Shown here piece after piece: positions 8,215 through 15,425 of a stretch of DNA of 64,000 bases. The stretch lies in contig NZ_VCNC01000002.1 in NCBI RefSeq assembly GCF_006210265.1, forward strand, positions 124,001 to 188,000, read 5' to 3'. The stretch comes from Desulfovibrio sp. UCD-KL4C. GTDB lineage: Bacteria > Desulfobacterota > Desulfovibrionia > Desulfovibrionales > Desulfovibrionaceae. Numbering within the stretch: the stretch's first letter is position 1; each line of letters opens with the position of its first letter. A program made the position numbers and the translations under genes. The notes under the pieces are model-generated. The model saw only the letters and a program-made list of their open reading frames with translations, was not told the DNA's origin and did no database searches.

Positions 8215-9180
8215 TCATATTTTAATTGCTTCGATACCGATAGATAGACGTGTATTGTTTTTAATATCGTCAACAAATGATAGCCAAGTTCCTCTTTCTA
8301 CTCTAATCGAGCTGTAATAAGATGCAGCATGAATGAACCCAACTGCAACGGTATTTAAATCTTCAACAAACTGTTCAATCATCTTTTCATTATTATCACC
8401 ATATGATAAAAATATACTATCTCTATAGTTAGCTTTTCCTCGATATCTAAAAGCTTGAATTAAAAAGTTTACCTGTCCTTTAGCTAATGCTTTATCTCTT
8501 AATTCTCGGGCTTTTTTTTTGCGGAAATTAGCAACACCAAGTGCTTTAAAATCTTTTGAGCTTTTAATTCGCTCTTCGGCTTCCCATTTTTTATAAGCAT
8601 GAGTCCCTTTTAAATAAGATACAATAGCACCGTGAGCCATCTTTATATTATTAGCACGATCATTTAAGTCATAACTATTATTTCCACGATAAGTTGAAAT
8701 TTCAGTTTCAACTTTATGCAACACTAAACTATTTAAATAAAGATTAAATGGGTAAGGTATAAGTTCTTTTTCTGCGATATCTTTTTGCCATACTTTAGCT
8801 GTACCAGTGTGTGTTTCTTGAATTGATCCCGAAGAAGCAGCAACCATAGCGCTCGCAGCAAAATAAATAGAGTAATACCAAGAAACGATTGCAGAACGAC
8901 AAATATCATATTTATCTAAAGCATCATTGTTCATTGCAGTTAAAGAAGCTAAGTTATGATATGCCATATGCATATTTTCAAAAACCAAAGTGTCAGATTC
9001 CATATTCACTGATCTTCTTGAGACTTTCCGATATAGATCCTTAAGATGATCTGTGCCGCAAGTACCATTATTAACAACCTCAGCAAGAGCTCTCATCCAA
9101 TTAACAGTCCCTTGAAAAGCAAAACGCGGCTCAGCTTGATTTCCATTATCAAATAATCTGTTTAGTAGCCATTTTGCCAT
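8215..9180 (-). CDS. Unknown helical, HEPN-like protein on a broken antitoxin
   Basis: A 321-residue protein that I cannot assign to a named family. The middle segment (about 85-190) resembles HEPN-type helical domains: 'CRSAIVSWYYSIYFAASAMV' (94-113) recalls the RSxYYAxFHAA helix, and 'RGNNSYDLNDRANNIKMAH' (165-183) the following Arg/Asp-Tyr helix. The spacing of Arg175 to His183 is seven residues, one more than the Rx4-6H of catalytic HEPN RNases, so activity is uncertain. A second helical part (about 235-320) contains 'RYRGKANYRDSIFLSYG'. The ATG lies inside the truncated higA frame, so it would be translated by coupling to the higA ribosome binding site. The HEPN link is inference. Confidence 0.6.
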   Translation of the reverse strand: MAKWLLNRLFDNGNQAEPRFAFQGTVNWMRALAEVVNNGTCGTDHLKDLYRKVSRRSVNMESDTLVFENMHMAYHNLASLTAMNNDALDKYDICRSAIVSWYYSIYFAASAMVAASSGSIQETHTGTAKVWQKDIAEKELIPYPFNLYLNSLVLHKVETEISTYRGNNSYDLNDRANNIKMAHGAIVSYLKGTHAYKKWEAEERIKSSKDFKALGVANFRKKKARELRDKALAKGQVNFLIQAFRYRGKANYRDSIFLSYGDNNEKMIEQFVEDLNTVAVGFIHAASYYSSIRVERGTWLSFVDDIKNNTRLSIGIEAIKI

Positions 9181-9242
9181 ATGTGTTCCTTCAATTCTTC
9201 CAGTAAAATTTCACCGGGATGAACTGGGCTAAAATCTGCCAT
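9162..9242 (-). pseudogene. higA: Truncated HigA antitoxin remnant
   Basis: From an ATG with a strong GGGAGG site, the frame reads MADFSPVHPGEILLEELKEH, the N-terminus typical of HigA/XRE antitoxins ('HPGEILLEE'). It then diverges and stops after 26 codons. Normal HigA proteins are about 95-105 residues with a helix-turn-helix, which is absent here. The break coincides with the start of the 321-residue gene, whose ATG overlaps this frame at 9178-9180. Confidence 0.8.
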
Positions 9243-9252
9243 ATTTACCTCC

Positions 9253-9537
9253 CTAACTGTGATAATCAGTTACTTCCACCTGTGAAGCGTGGTCCATGTC
9301 CCAGACAAAACAAATTCGATACTGATTATTAATTCTTATACTATATTGTTGGGCTCTATTGCCTTTTAAAAGTTCAAGCCGATTGCCCGGAGGAACTTTT
9401 AAGTCTTTAAGATCATGAGCCGAATCAATTTGAATTAATTTCTTATAAGCCGCTCTAGCTAGCTGATTAGGGATAATGCGCGAATACTAACGCTTAAATA
9501 GCTTTTCTGTTTCACGATTCTTTAATGACTTAATCAT
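9253..9537 (-). pseudogene. higB: HigB (RelE-superfamily) toxin with in-frame amber codon
   Basis: The frame reads MIKSLKNRETEKLFKR, then TAG (9487-9489), then continues as a full HigB domain with 'DLKDLKVPPGNRLELLKGN', 'QYSIRINNQYRICFVW' and a final 'VEVTDYHS'. The total of 94 sense-plus-stop codons is the normal HigB size, so the only visible lesion is codon 17, which is usually Glu or Gln in this family as I recall. The gene is therefore a nonsense pseudogene unless the amber codon is suppressed. It is followed 10 bp later by the higA remnant. Confidence 0.85.
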
Positions 9538-9577
9538 GAATTAAAGATATAACGCAAAGGGTGTCACATCAAGCATT
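9526..9577 (-). repeat. Direct repeat copy B (higB promoter and 5' end)
   Basis: Partner of the repeat at 8059-8110. On the minus strand it reads TTGATG (-35), 17 bp, then TATCTT (-10), with the higB ATG only nine bases further on. A transcript from this promoter would be leaderless or nearly so. The intervening TGACACCCTTTGCGTTA is probably the HigA operator. Confidence 0.75.
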
Positions 9578-9701
9578 ATATAGATATTGAAGACAGGAAC
9601 GCCATCAAAGCGACCTTGCTCCTGCAGATGCTGCTGGACTGTGATGTCCTGTGAGTGGATAGAGGATATTTTTGCAGAAGAGAGTGTGTAACTCAAAAAA
9701 G

Positions 9702-9732
9702 AATCAAGCCCCGAATTAGTCGGGGCTTGATT
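9702..9732 (-). terminator. Intrinsic terminator of ppiC
   Basis: The stem AATCAAGCCCCGA / TCGGGGCTTGATT has a short loop. It is followed on the minus strand by TTCTTTTTT, 22 bp beyond the ppiC stop codon. Confidence 0.85.
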
Positions 9733-9754
9733 TATTATGGCGGTGAAGAGTTGT

Positions 9755-10036
9755 TTAGTCTTCGCGGCTATCGATGATCAGCAGGTGGTAACCGAACTGT
9801 GTTTTTACGGGGCCATGAACTTCGCCAACGGCTTCATTGAACACAACGGTATCAAATTCCGGGACCATCTGGCCGGGGCGGAACTCACCGAGAGCGCCAC
9901 CCTGTTGACCGGAAGGACAGCTGGAGTGTTTTTTTGCCAGTTCACCAAAGTCTGCGCCGTCCTGAATTTGTTTTTTCAGGTCCAGACAAGTCTGTTCATC
10001 ACTAACCAAAAGATGGCGTGCAGATGCTTTTGCCAT
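9755..10036 (-). CDS. ppiC: Parvulin-type peptidyl-prolyl cis-trans isomerase
   Basis: A 93-residue single-domain cytoplasmic parvulin, a folding helper that isomerises peptidyl-prolyl bonds. Length and order of motifs match E. coli PpiC: 'ARHLLV', '[17 protein letters not shown]', '[17 protein letters not shown]' and the end 'TQFGYHLL'. An AGGAG site precedes the ATG. The gene stands alone with its own terminator. Its higher GC and close resemblance to enterobacterial PpiC, next to a damaged toxin-antitoxin locus, suggest it may have been acquired horizontally. Confidence 0.95.
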   Translation of the reverse strand: MAKASARHLLVSDEQTCLDLKKQIQDGADFGELAKKHSSCPSGQQGGALGEFRPGQMVPEFDTVVFNEAVGEVHGPVKTQFGYHLLIIDSRED

Positions 10037-10444
10037 GTACGTACTCCTGTAAGTTTTAATATAAAATTTTAATTAACCTTGCAGTCTTGCCATTACGATT
10101 TAATGAGTCGCAAAAAATTTCCTTGCATGAATACGAAAGGACTGCAAGGTTAAATACTGCATACATACCTTCCAGATCTATCCGGTCCGCGAATTCAACC
10201 AACGTGCGCATGTCGAATTGCGAGAATTACAGGCGGAATACCAGAAGAAACAGATTCGGTATTAATGATTAATTCGTATACTGCAGTGTCTGTAATGATA
10301 TGCTAAACTTCTTAAATTCAAAACTATTGCCCTTGTGATAAATAAAACCTACATTCACCTCATCCAGTGTGAGTCGAATTTAGACTCGGTAGAATGATTA
10401 CAAAAAAGTGATCAGATGAATAATGAAGAAAAAAAGGTGTTATT
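10037..10444. other. Divergent intergenic region ppiC / DUF2333
   Basis: About 400 bp carrying both divergent promoters. It contains a perfect 14-bp inverted repeat, 10073-10086 and 10140-10153. A 51-codon minus-strand frame from 10212 has no ribosome binding site and is not called. Confidence 0.5.
10073..10153. repeat. Perfect 14-bp inverted repeat upstream of ppiC
   Basis: TTAACCTTGCAGTC (10073-10086) and GACTGCAAGGTTAA (10140-10153) are exact inverted copies separated by 53 bp. In RNA they would form a long-range hairpin in the ppiC leader; in DNA they could be terminal repeats of a tiny element or paired operators. Confidence 0.7.
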
Positions 10445-11476
10445 ATGAGTGTTTTTAAAAAAATGAATAAATTGGTTCCGACTAGTGGTAAGGTGTTGGC
10501 TGTCTTTATCCCCTTGGTACTGTGGGGACTTTGGTGGGCCTATTCGGGCTTTGGTTATATGTTTTCTGTTACTGAGTGGCCTGAGATTTCACCCTCTGTT
10601 CGTTCGGAGATCGTAGCTGTTAAGGCTGATCCTGATTTTAATAATCCAAATATTTCTGAGGAAAGTAGGGAAAAGCTTGAAACTTTGAAGGGGCGGGTAC
10701 TTGCGTTGGCAATTGTGTCCCGTTTAGAAACCGAGTTGGCTGACGGTTGGACCCCTCAGTATCTGTTTGTGAATCCAAAATCTCATTTCGATAATGCGGT
10801 CAATCGCAAGCTTGGAGTTCTTACAGCTACAACTCTTTTGCAGAAGTTTTTCTCCACTACCATGGCAAAGTATGGCTCTATGGACCCTGAAAATAAATGG
10901 ATGCAAGAAGCTCGTGAGCGAGACTTTACCTATGGTCCGCGGATATGGGGTTTCTTCGAGAGGTCTTCCAATTCAGCGTATGAAGATGGCGTCGCTAACG
11001 TTCACAAATACGCCGATAAGCTGATTGGCATAAAGGAAACCAACAAGAAGAAGGATGATGGTCGCGCTATTGTCAACATTAAGGCTAGTGAAATTTATAA
11101 TATGTTGACCTTTATCCTCTCCAAAAACTTTATTGATGTTCCACTAGGTTGGCTTTCAGCACCTGGAGGAACTTTGTCATGGTCTGATCTGGATGATCGT
11201 GTGTACTTCGCGCAAGGCATGACTTTGGTCCTTCGTGATGTAATCACCGTGCTACAAGAACTGTATCCTGAGAAAATTACTAATGTGGACAAGGGTGGAA
11301 CTCAGAACCTTGAAGAGGCTATGATGGCCATGAATAAGATCTGCACCTTCGACCCTTTGGTTGTCTTGCGAGGTAAAGAAGATTCCATGTTTGCTGACCA
11401 TCGCGGAAAGATGGCTCGTTATATGTTCACAGTGAGAGAGCGATTGCATGACGTGGCGGAGACTATTCGGAGATAA
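10445..11476 (+). CDS. DUF2333 family membrane-anchored protein
   Basis: A 343-residue protein with one N-terminal membrane segment (about 18-38) and a large domain beyond it. The segments 'WGFFERSSNSAYEDG', 'VPLGWLSAPGGTLSWSDLDDRVYFAQG' and 'DPLVVLRGKEDSMFADHRGKMARYM' fit my recollection of DUF2333, a family of unknown function found in several proteobacteria. The ATG has AAGGTG upstream. It is monocistronic, between ppiC and ssrA, and ends in a clear terminator. Confidence 0.75.
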   Translation: MSVFKKMNKLVPTSGKVLAVFIPLVLWGLWWAYSGFGYMFSVTEWPEISPSVRSEIVAVKADPDFNNPNISEESREKLETLKGRVLALAIVSRLETELADGWTPQYLFVNPKSHFDNAVNRKLGVLTATTLLQKFFSTTMAKYGSMDPENKWMQEARERDFTYGPRIWGFFERSSNSAYEDGVANVHKYADKLIGIKETNKKKDDGRAIVNIKASEIYNMLTFILSKNFIDVPLGWLSAPGGTLSWSDLDDRVYFAQGMTLVLRDVITVLQELYPEKITNVDKGGTQNLEEAMMAMNKICTFDPLVVLRGKEDSMFADHRGKMARYMFTVRERLHDVAETIRR

Positions 11477-11528
11477 AGAAAACAGGTGCGACGTTTCAGT
11501 TCCGCATTGAGAATCATTCAAAAAAAGG

Positions 11529-11561
11529 GTTTACATCAATTATGATGTAAACTCTTTTTTT
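11529..11561 (+). terminator. Intrinsic terminator of the DUF2333 gene
   Basis: The stem GTTTACATCA / TGATGTAAAC has a four-base loop and is followed by TCTTTTTTT, 53 bp after the stop codon. Confidence 0.85.
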
Positions 11562-11825
11562 ATTAACATGAACTTTGTGACTGTTCTTTTAAAGACAGTT
11601 GTCCTTCGGAAAAATAACTAGATTTTTTGTTTTTTGATATATATTTATATGCGTTGACCTATTACATGCGGGTAGTGGCTTGGCACAAGTGGGAGGATTT
11701 ATTATCCACTTTCATGTTTGAGTGTGTAAGGGATAGTTGGGCAGGGGAGTTTGCGGCTCTGCTTATGGATTTAACAGGCTGAATAAATATAAGAACGAAA
11801 GAGGTGTATGATAACGCTTTATCAG

Positions 11826-11864
11826 AAAAAAAGCAATGGCCCGTTTCCAGTTGGAAGCGGGCCA
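11826..11864 (-). terminator. Intrinsic terminator of ssrA
   Basis: The 13-bp stem TGGCCCGTTTCCA / TGGAAGCGGGCCA (one wobble pair) is followed on the minus strand by GCTTTTTTT. It lies just beyond the tmRNA 3' end. Confidence 0.85.
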
Positions 11865-11885
11865 CTTGAAATGGGGTCTAAAATT

Positions 11886-12245
11886 TGGTGGAGGCGGGGG
11901 GAATCGAACCCCCGTCCGAGAATGCTCCACCAAGACGTCTACAGGTATAGTTCAGGTATTGTTTCTCGCCCTCATGAACGCCCCTGAACGGGCAACATGT
12001 GGGCCAGCTCGTGCTAGGTTCTCGCCGCTTCCGGGACGTGCAACCGGAAACTAGCCAGCCTGATGGTTTTTGTTGTCAAAGCAGATATCAGACATCAAAG
12101 CTATGACATAGCGGCTTAATTAAGCTGCTAATGCGTAATCGTAATTGTCGTTTGCAATTATGATTGTGCCGCTTTTTACGAGGCCAGCGGCGCCTCGACC
12201 TGCAGCCTTGGCTTCATTCATCCCCGTCGAAACCAGTGCGCCCCC
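11886..12245 (-). ncRNA. ssrA: tmRNA (transfer-messenger RNA)
   Basis: A 360-nt one-piece tmRNA that rescues stalled ribosomes with SmpB. The 5' end GGGGGCGCACTGGTTTCGAC and the 3' end with GGTTCGATTCCCCCCGCC and an encoded CCA form the tRNA-like part with its T-loop. The resume codon GCA starts a reading frame giving the tag ANDNYDYALAA followed by TAA, a Desulfovibrio-type tag ending in ALAA. Several pseudoknot stems are visible, such as GTTTCCGG with CCGGAAGC. A promoter with TATAAT lies just upstream. Confidence 0.97.
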
Positions 12246-12270
12246 ATTTCAAAGAACTCTTCTTACCTAT

Positions 12271-12298
12271 ATTATAATACGTTAAGAAGAGGATGCAA
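12271..12298 (-). promoter_or_regulatory. ssrA: ssrA promoter
   Basis: On the minus strand TTGCAT and a perfect TATAAT are separated by 16 bp. They lie 26 bp before the mature tmRNA 5' end, leaving room for a short precursor leader. Confidence 0.65.
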
Positions 12299-12398
12299 TA
12301 GCTCGGTGAAAAAATAAATAACCGGAATTCTTGCAAGAAGTTGGTACAAATATATCATTGCTTAGCTAAAGGCAAGAAACTTAACTATTTAAAAAAAA

Positions 12399-12722
12399 TT
12401 ATTTCAAATCGTCTTTGGAAAATCCGCACAGATGAGTGCATAGGGAGTCAGACAATGGATCAAATCCACCTTTTTGAATTTGTCCGGTCAAGGTGTTGCG
12501 GCATGAATATTCCAGTTCATACTCGCAAACCCAATTCGCCAGAATGTCGCCGTTAATATCTGAGCAAGTTACAACTGCTGCCCCATAGTCAACGCGTTGT
12601 TCCATGCAGCTAGCTCCGCTTTTATTTTTGTAGGTGTGTGTTTCTGCTAGGGCATATGTTGCTGATAGCGTTATGATTGAAACAATAGATAGTAAAAAAA
12701 TATATTTTTGATGTTTTTGCAT
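12399..12722 (-). CDS. Hypothetical exported protein
   Basis: A 107-residue protein of unknown function, read from the ATG at 12722, which has AAAGGA upstream and starts a signal peptide cleaved near 'YALA-ET' (residue 23). The ATG at 12815 would add 31 residues without a good ribosome binding site. The mature part has seven cysteines ('SCMEQ', 'VTCSD', 'WVCEYELEYSCR', 'LCTHLCG'), consistent with a disulfide-bonded periplasmic protein. It stands alone between ssrA and a small plus-strand gene. Confidence 0.65.
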   Translation of the reverse strand: MQKHQKYIFLLSIVSIITLSATYALAETHTYKNKSGASCMEQRVDYGAAVVTCSDINGDILANWVCEYELEYSCRNTLTGQIQKGGFDPLSDSLCTHLCGFSKDDLK

Positions 12723-12881
12723 AAATTTTCCTTTAAAAGTTATTAAGTAAAGCTTTATAAATGTTCTATTTATTTTATAAAGATAACTCATTATCTCTTT
12801 CATGTCATGCCGCAAAATGTTAGTAACTGTCTATCAAATACAATTTTATTTCGACAAATATGATTTTATCTTGGAGACATT

Positions 12882-13079
12882 ATGGAAAGTCCATTTAAAT
12901 TTTATATCTATGAAGATTCTGCTTATATTTATGACCAAAATCAGAAATTAATTTTCCAGATGGGAGTCGAAGAAAGCCGTGATGTCGATTTTGACGTGCA
13001 AAGCATTATACTTGAATCAGGCAAAGAGGTTAGCAAAGAAAAGGCGTGGGAAATTTCAGGTTTAAATTCTTTGGGGTAG
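12882..13079 (+). CDS. Small hypothetical protein
   Basis: A 65-residue soluble, acidic protein of unknown function ('FKFYIYEDSAYIYDQNQKL'). A GGAG site lies at the right distance before the ATG. It ends two bases before the convergent stop codon of the HD-GYP gene. No domain is recognised. Confidence 0.5.
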   Translation: MESPFKFYIYEDSAYIYDQNQKLIFQMGVEESRDVDFDVQSIILESGKEVSKEKAWEISGLNSLG

Positions 13080-13081
13080 AG

Positions 13082-14452
13082 TTAAATTTTTATATTATTT
13101 TGATTGTCTGAACTGACTGATTTGAATGATTTTACGCATTCAGAGCATAATTGTAAATTAGTGTTTTGAGTAATTATATTCATTGCTTTTTCGTGGTCCA
13201 TTTCTCTTCTATATGGCCGCTCTGTTGTAAGCGCATCATATACATCTGCAACAGCAATAATACGTGCCCAAATAGGGATTTCGTTGCCGACAAGTCCATG
13301 AGGATATCCATGTCCGTCTATTCTTTCATGGTGATAAAGAACAGCCGGGATAATATCCCCCATATTGGGAATAGGGCGTAATATCTCGGCTCCCAATTCG
13401 GGATGTTGTTTGATTAAAGTAAATTCAGGTATAGTTAGAGGTCCAGGCTTTAAAAGAATCTCATCCCGTATTCCTATCTTGCCAAGATCATGTAATCTTG
13501 CTGCAAATTCTATCCTTTCTAATTCATGATTATTAAATGACATCTTTTTTGCAATTTTTAGTGATATGGCTGCAACTGTATCAGAATGCCCTCGTGTATA
13601 TGGATCTCGTGCTTCCAGAGCTTGAATAAGGCTTGCGATACTCCCAAGAGTTAGAGTCCTCTCAGTTTTTAAAAGTTCGCGTTGCTGTAACTCCATTTTG
13701 AAGTGGTCGCTTAGCAGTTTTTCTGCAGTAATTACAAGCTGATCAACATTAAAAGGTTTAACCAAAAAAGCTGAAGCTCCTTTATGCAGTAGTTCGCGCA
13801 TTGTTCTGCGATCTCCTCCTGAACTCATGATTACCAATGGAATGCTTGAAAGGTATGGAGTTTGTTGTATTTTTTCACAAAATTCAATTCCGTTCATCGC
13901 AGGCATGTTGATATCTGAAATAATTAGGTCTGGAATTTCTTTGGAAGCAATGGAGTATGCCTCGTTGCCATTTGAAGCGGTTAAGACTTTGAACCCTGCA
14001 CCGAAAAGACCGGATTGTACAACATTCAAGATATGTTTTGAGTCATCAACTACTAAAACTAATTTATCTCTAAGTAATTTTGATTTATTAAGTATTTCGT
14101 GAACATACGGGATAAGTTCTTTAGTCGCATTTTTTTTGGTAATATAAGCTGCTGCTCCGACTTCAAATCCTTTTTCTATTTGATCATTTCTCTCATCTGT
14201 AGAAAGAAATATAACTGGAGTAGATTGCGTCTCTGGATTTTTTTTAATTTCAGTGCAAAGCTGATATCCATCCATATTAGGCATTATTATATCAGTAATC
14301 ACGAGGTCGTAATGGCTTTCACGAATACTGTTAAGTCCTTCAAGTCCGTCGATAGCTTCAGTTACATCAATACTTCGGCTTCTTAGTTGTGAGCTTAGTA
14401 CAGATCTTATGGTTTTACTGTCATCGACAATTAAGACATGCGGATTACGCAT
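13082..14452 (-). CDS. Two-receiver response regulator with HD-GYP domain
   Basis: A 456-residue signalling protein. It has a first receiver (about 4-118, 'LIVDDSKTIR', phospho-Asp in 'VITDIIMPN', 'PVIFLST'), a second receiver (about 130-245, 'LVVDDSKHIL', 'ISDINMPAMNG'), then an HD-GYP domain (about 265-430). The HD-GYP core is intact ('HDLGKIG', 'KQHPELG', 'HHERIDGHGYP'), so it should hydrolyse cyclic di-GMP when phosphorylated. A short C-terminal tail contains 'LCSEC'. No cognate histidine kinase is adjacent. The start has GGAG upstream. Confidence 0.93.
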   Translation of the reverse strand: MRNPHVLIVDDSKTIRSVLSSQLRSRSIDVTEAIDGLEGLNSIRESHYDLVITDIIMPNMDGYQLCTEIKKNPETQSTPVIFLSTDERNDQIEKGFEVGAAAYITKKNATKELIPYVHEILNKSKLLRDKLVLVVDDSKHILNVVQSGLFGAGFKVLTASNGNEAYSIASKEIPDLIISDINMPAMNGIEFCEKIQQTPYLSSIPLVIMSSGGDRRTMRELLHKGASAFLVKPFNVDQLVITAEKLLSDHFKMELQQRELLKTERTLTLGSIASLIQALEARDPYTRGHSDTVAAISLKIAKKMSFNNHELERIEFAARLHDLGKIGIRDEILLKPGPLTIPEFTLIKQHPELGAEILRPIPNMGDIIPAVLYHHERIDGHGYPHGLVGNEIPIWARIIAVADVYDALTTERPYRREMDHEKAMNIITQNTNLQLCSECVKSFKSVSSDNQNNIKI

Positions 14453-14545
14453 CCATGCTCCAGAGGTGGTGTTAGTAATAATCTAATATAGTTAATGAAT
14501 TTTATAATAAATAATCAAGATTAGTATGTCATAGTATGCATAATA

Positions 14546-14597
14546 ACTTAAAAAAGTAAAGGTTAGACCATATGGTCTAACCTTTACTTTTTTAAGT
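14546..14597. terminator. 52-bp perfect palindrome, terminator
   Basis: Two 26-bp arms are exactly complementary around the centre CCATATGG. The stem starts with an A-run and ends with a T-run on either strand, so it can terminate in both directions. It lies 55 bp after the nikK-like stop codon and before the promoter of the HD-GYP gene. Confidence 0.9.
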
Positions 14598-14651
14598 GCT
14601 GCCCCAATTTAGAGAAATTATATTTGGTGATTAAAAAAATGAACTTTTATA

Positions 14652-15404
14652 CTAGTATGAAAACATTTGAATCCAAAGGATTGCTCCGAGTTCTACACTT
14701 TTACCTTTAATTTTATAATCAGCATCATTTAAAGCTGCAAATCCCCACCATCCTGCTTTAGGACAAGCAAAGGTAAAAACGCCATTTTCATCGCAAAGTA
14801 CTTCTTGAGTTACCATACATTCATGTGGAGCTTTGTATTTTGAGTCCTTGTTATATAATTCAACTTCAACTCGTGTGTATGGGGCAGGTTTTCCGTTAAG
14901 CAAAACAATTCCCTGAAAAACATTGCCGGCATAATTACCCCAAGGTCGGGTGAGAGGGACTATTTCAGTTTTCACACCCAAAGGTGTTTTCCAGTCTTCA
15001 CCTTCGTCAAAAGCTGATACAATAGTTTTTGTATAGTGGATAATATAGTTATCTTCTGCCGGTTCTGGGTATGGAGTAGGTTCCATATAAAAAGTATACA
15101 TTCCGGGACGATTAAATTTATAAGATGTAGTAAATGCGCTATGATCTAGAAATTTATTTTGTTTCAGTGTACCTAACAGATCTGTTTCTTTGCCATCATG
15201 ATAAACACTAAATTTTTTAGGTTTAACAAGATTCATTCCGTTTAATTCAAAAGGATGTGCAAATGAAAGTTCCATGTTTATTGTTTTTTTCTTAGGAGAA
15301 ACAATAGACGTTTCTGGAATTAACATGCCGAAATGGGCATATGCACATGCTGCAGCGGCAAAGAATACAATTGCTGTAAATAACGATACTAAAGTTTTTT
15401 TCAT
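14652..15404 (-). CDS. DUF4198 periplasmic protein, NikK-like nickel uptake component
   Basis: A 250-residue exported protein with a signal peptide ending 'CAYA-HFG' (about residue 23). The mature N-terminal His and 'AHPFE', together with 'YTFYMEPTPYPEPAEDNYIIHYTKT', mark the DUF4198 family. In Desulfovibrio-type nickel ECF transporters such a protein (NikK) is encoded with NikL and the NikMNQO core and probably binds nickel in the periplasm. Here it follows the nikL-like gene by 21 bp, but no permease or ATPase gene is present nearby. A strong terminator follows. Confidence 0.8.
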   Translation of the reverse strand: MKKTLVSLFTAIVFFAAAACAYAHFGMLIPETSIVSPKKKTINMELSFAHPFELNGMNLVKPKKFSVYHDGKETDLLGTLKQNKFLDHSAFTTSYKFNRPGMYTFYMEPTPYPEPAEDNYIIHYTKTIVSAFDEGEDWKTPLGVKTEIVPLTRPWGNYAGNVFQGIVLLNGKPAPYTRVEVELYNKDSKYKAPHECMVTQEVLCDENGVFTFACPKAGWWGFAALNDADYKIKGKSVELGAILWIQMFSY

Positions 15405-15425
15405 GACACCTCTCCGTTGTTAAAT

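Larger units (their letters stand above)
11477..11885. other. Convergent intergenic region DUF2333 / ssrA
   Basis: About 400 bp holding the DUF2333 terminator (near 11529-11561) and the ssrA terminator (11826-11864). Between them (about 11570-11820) I see nothing identifiable. Confidence 0.6.

Noticed and set aside
10057-10212. 51-codon minus-strand frame upstream of ppiC
   Set aside because: It lacks a ribosome binding site, has no recognisable protein features and runs through the inverted repeat.
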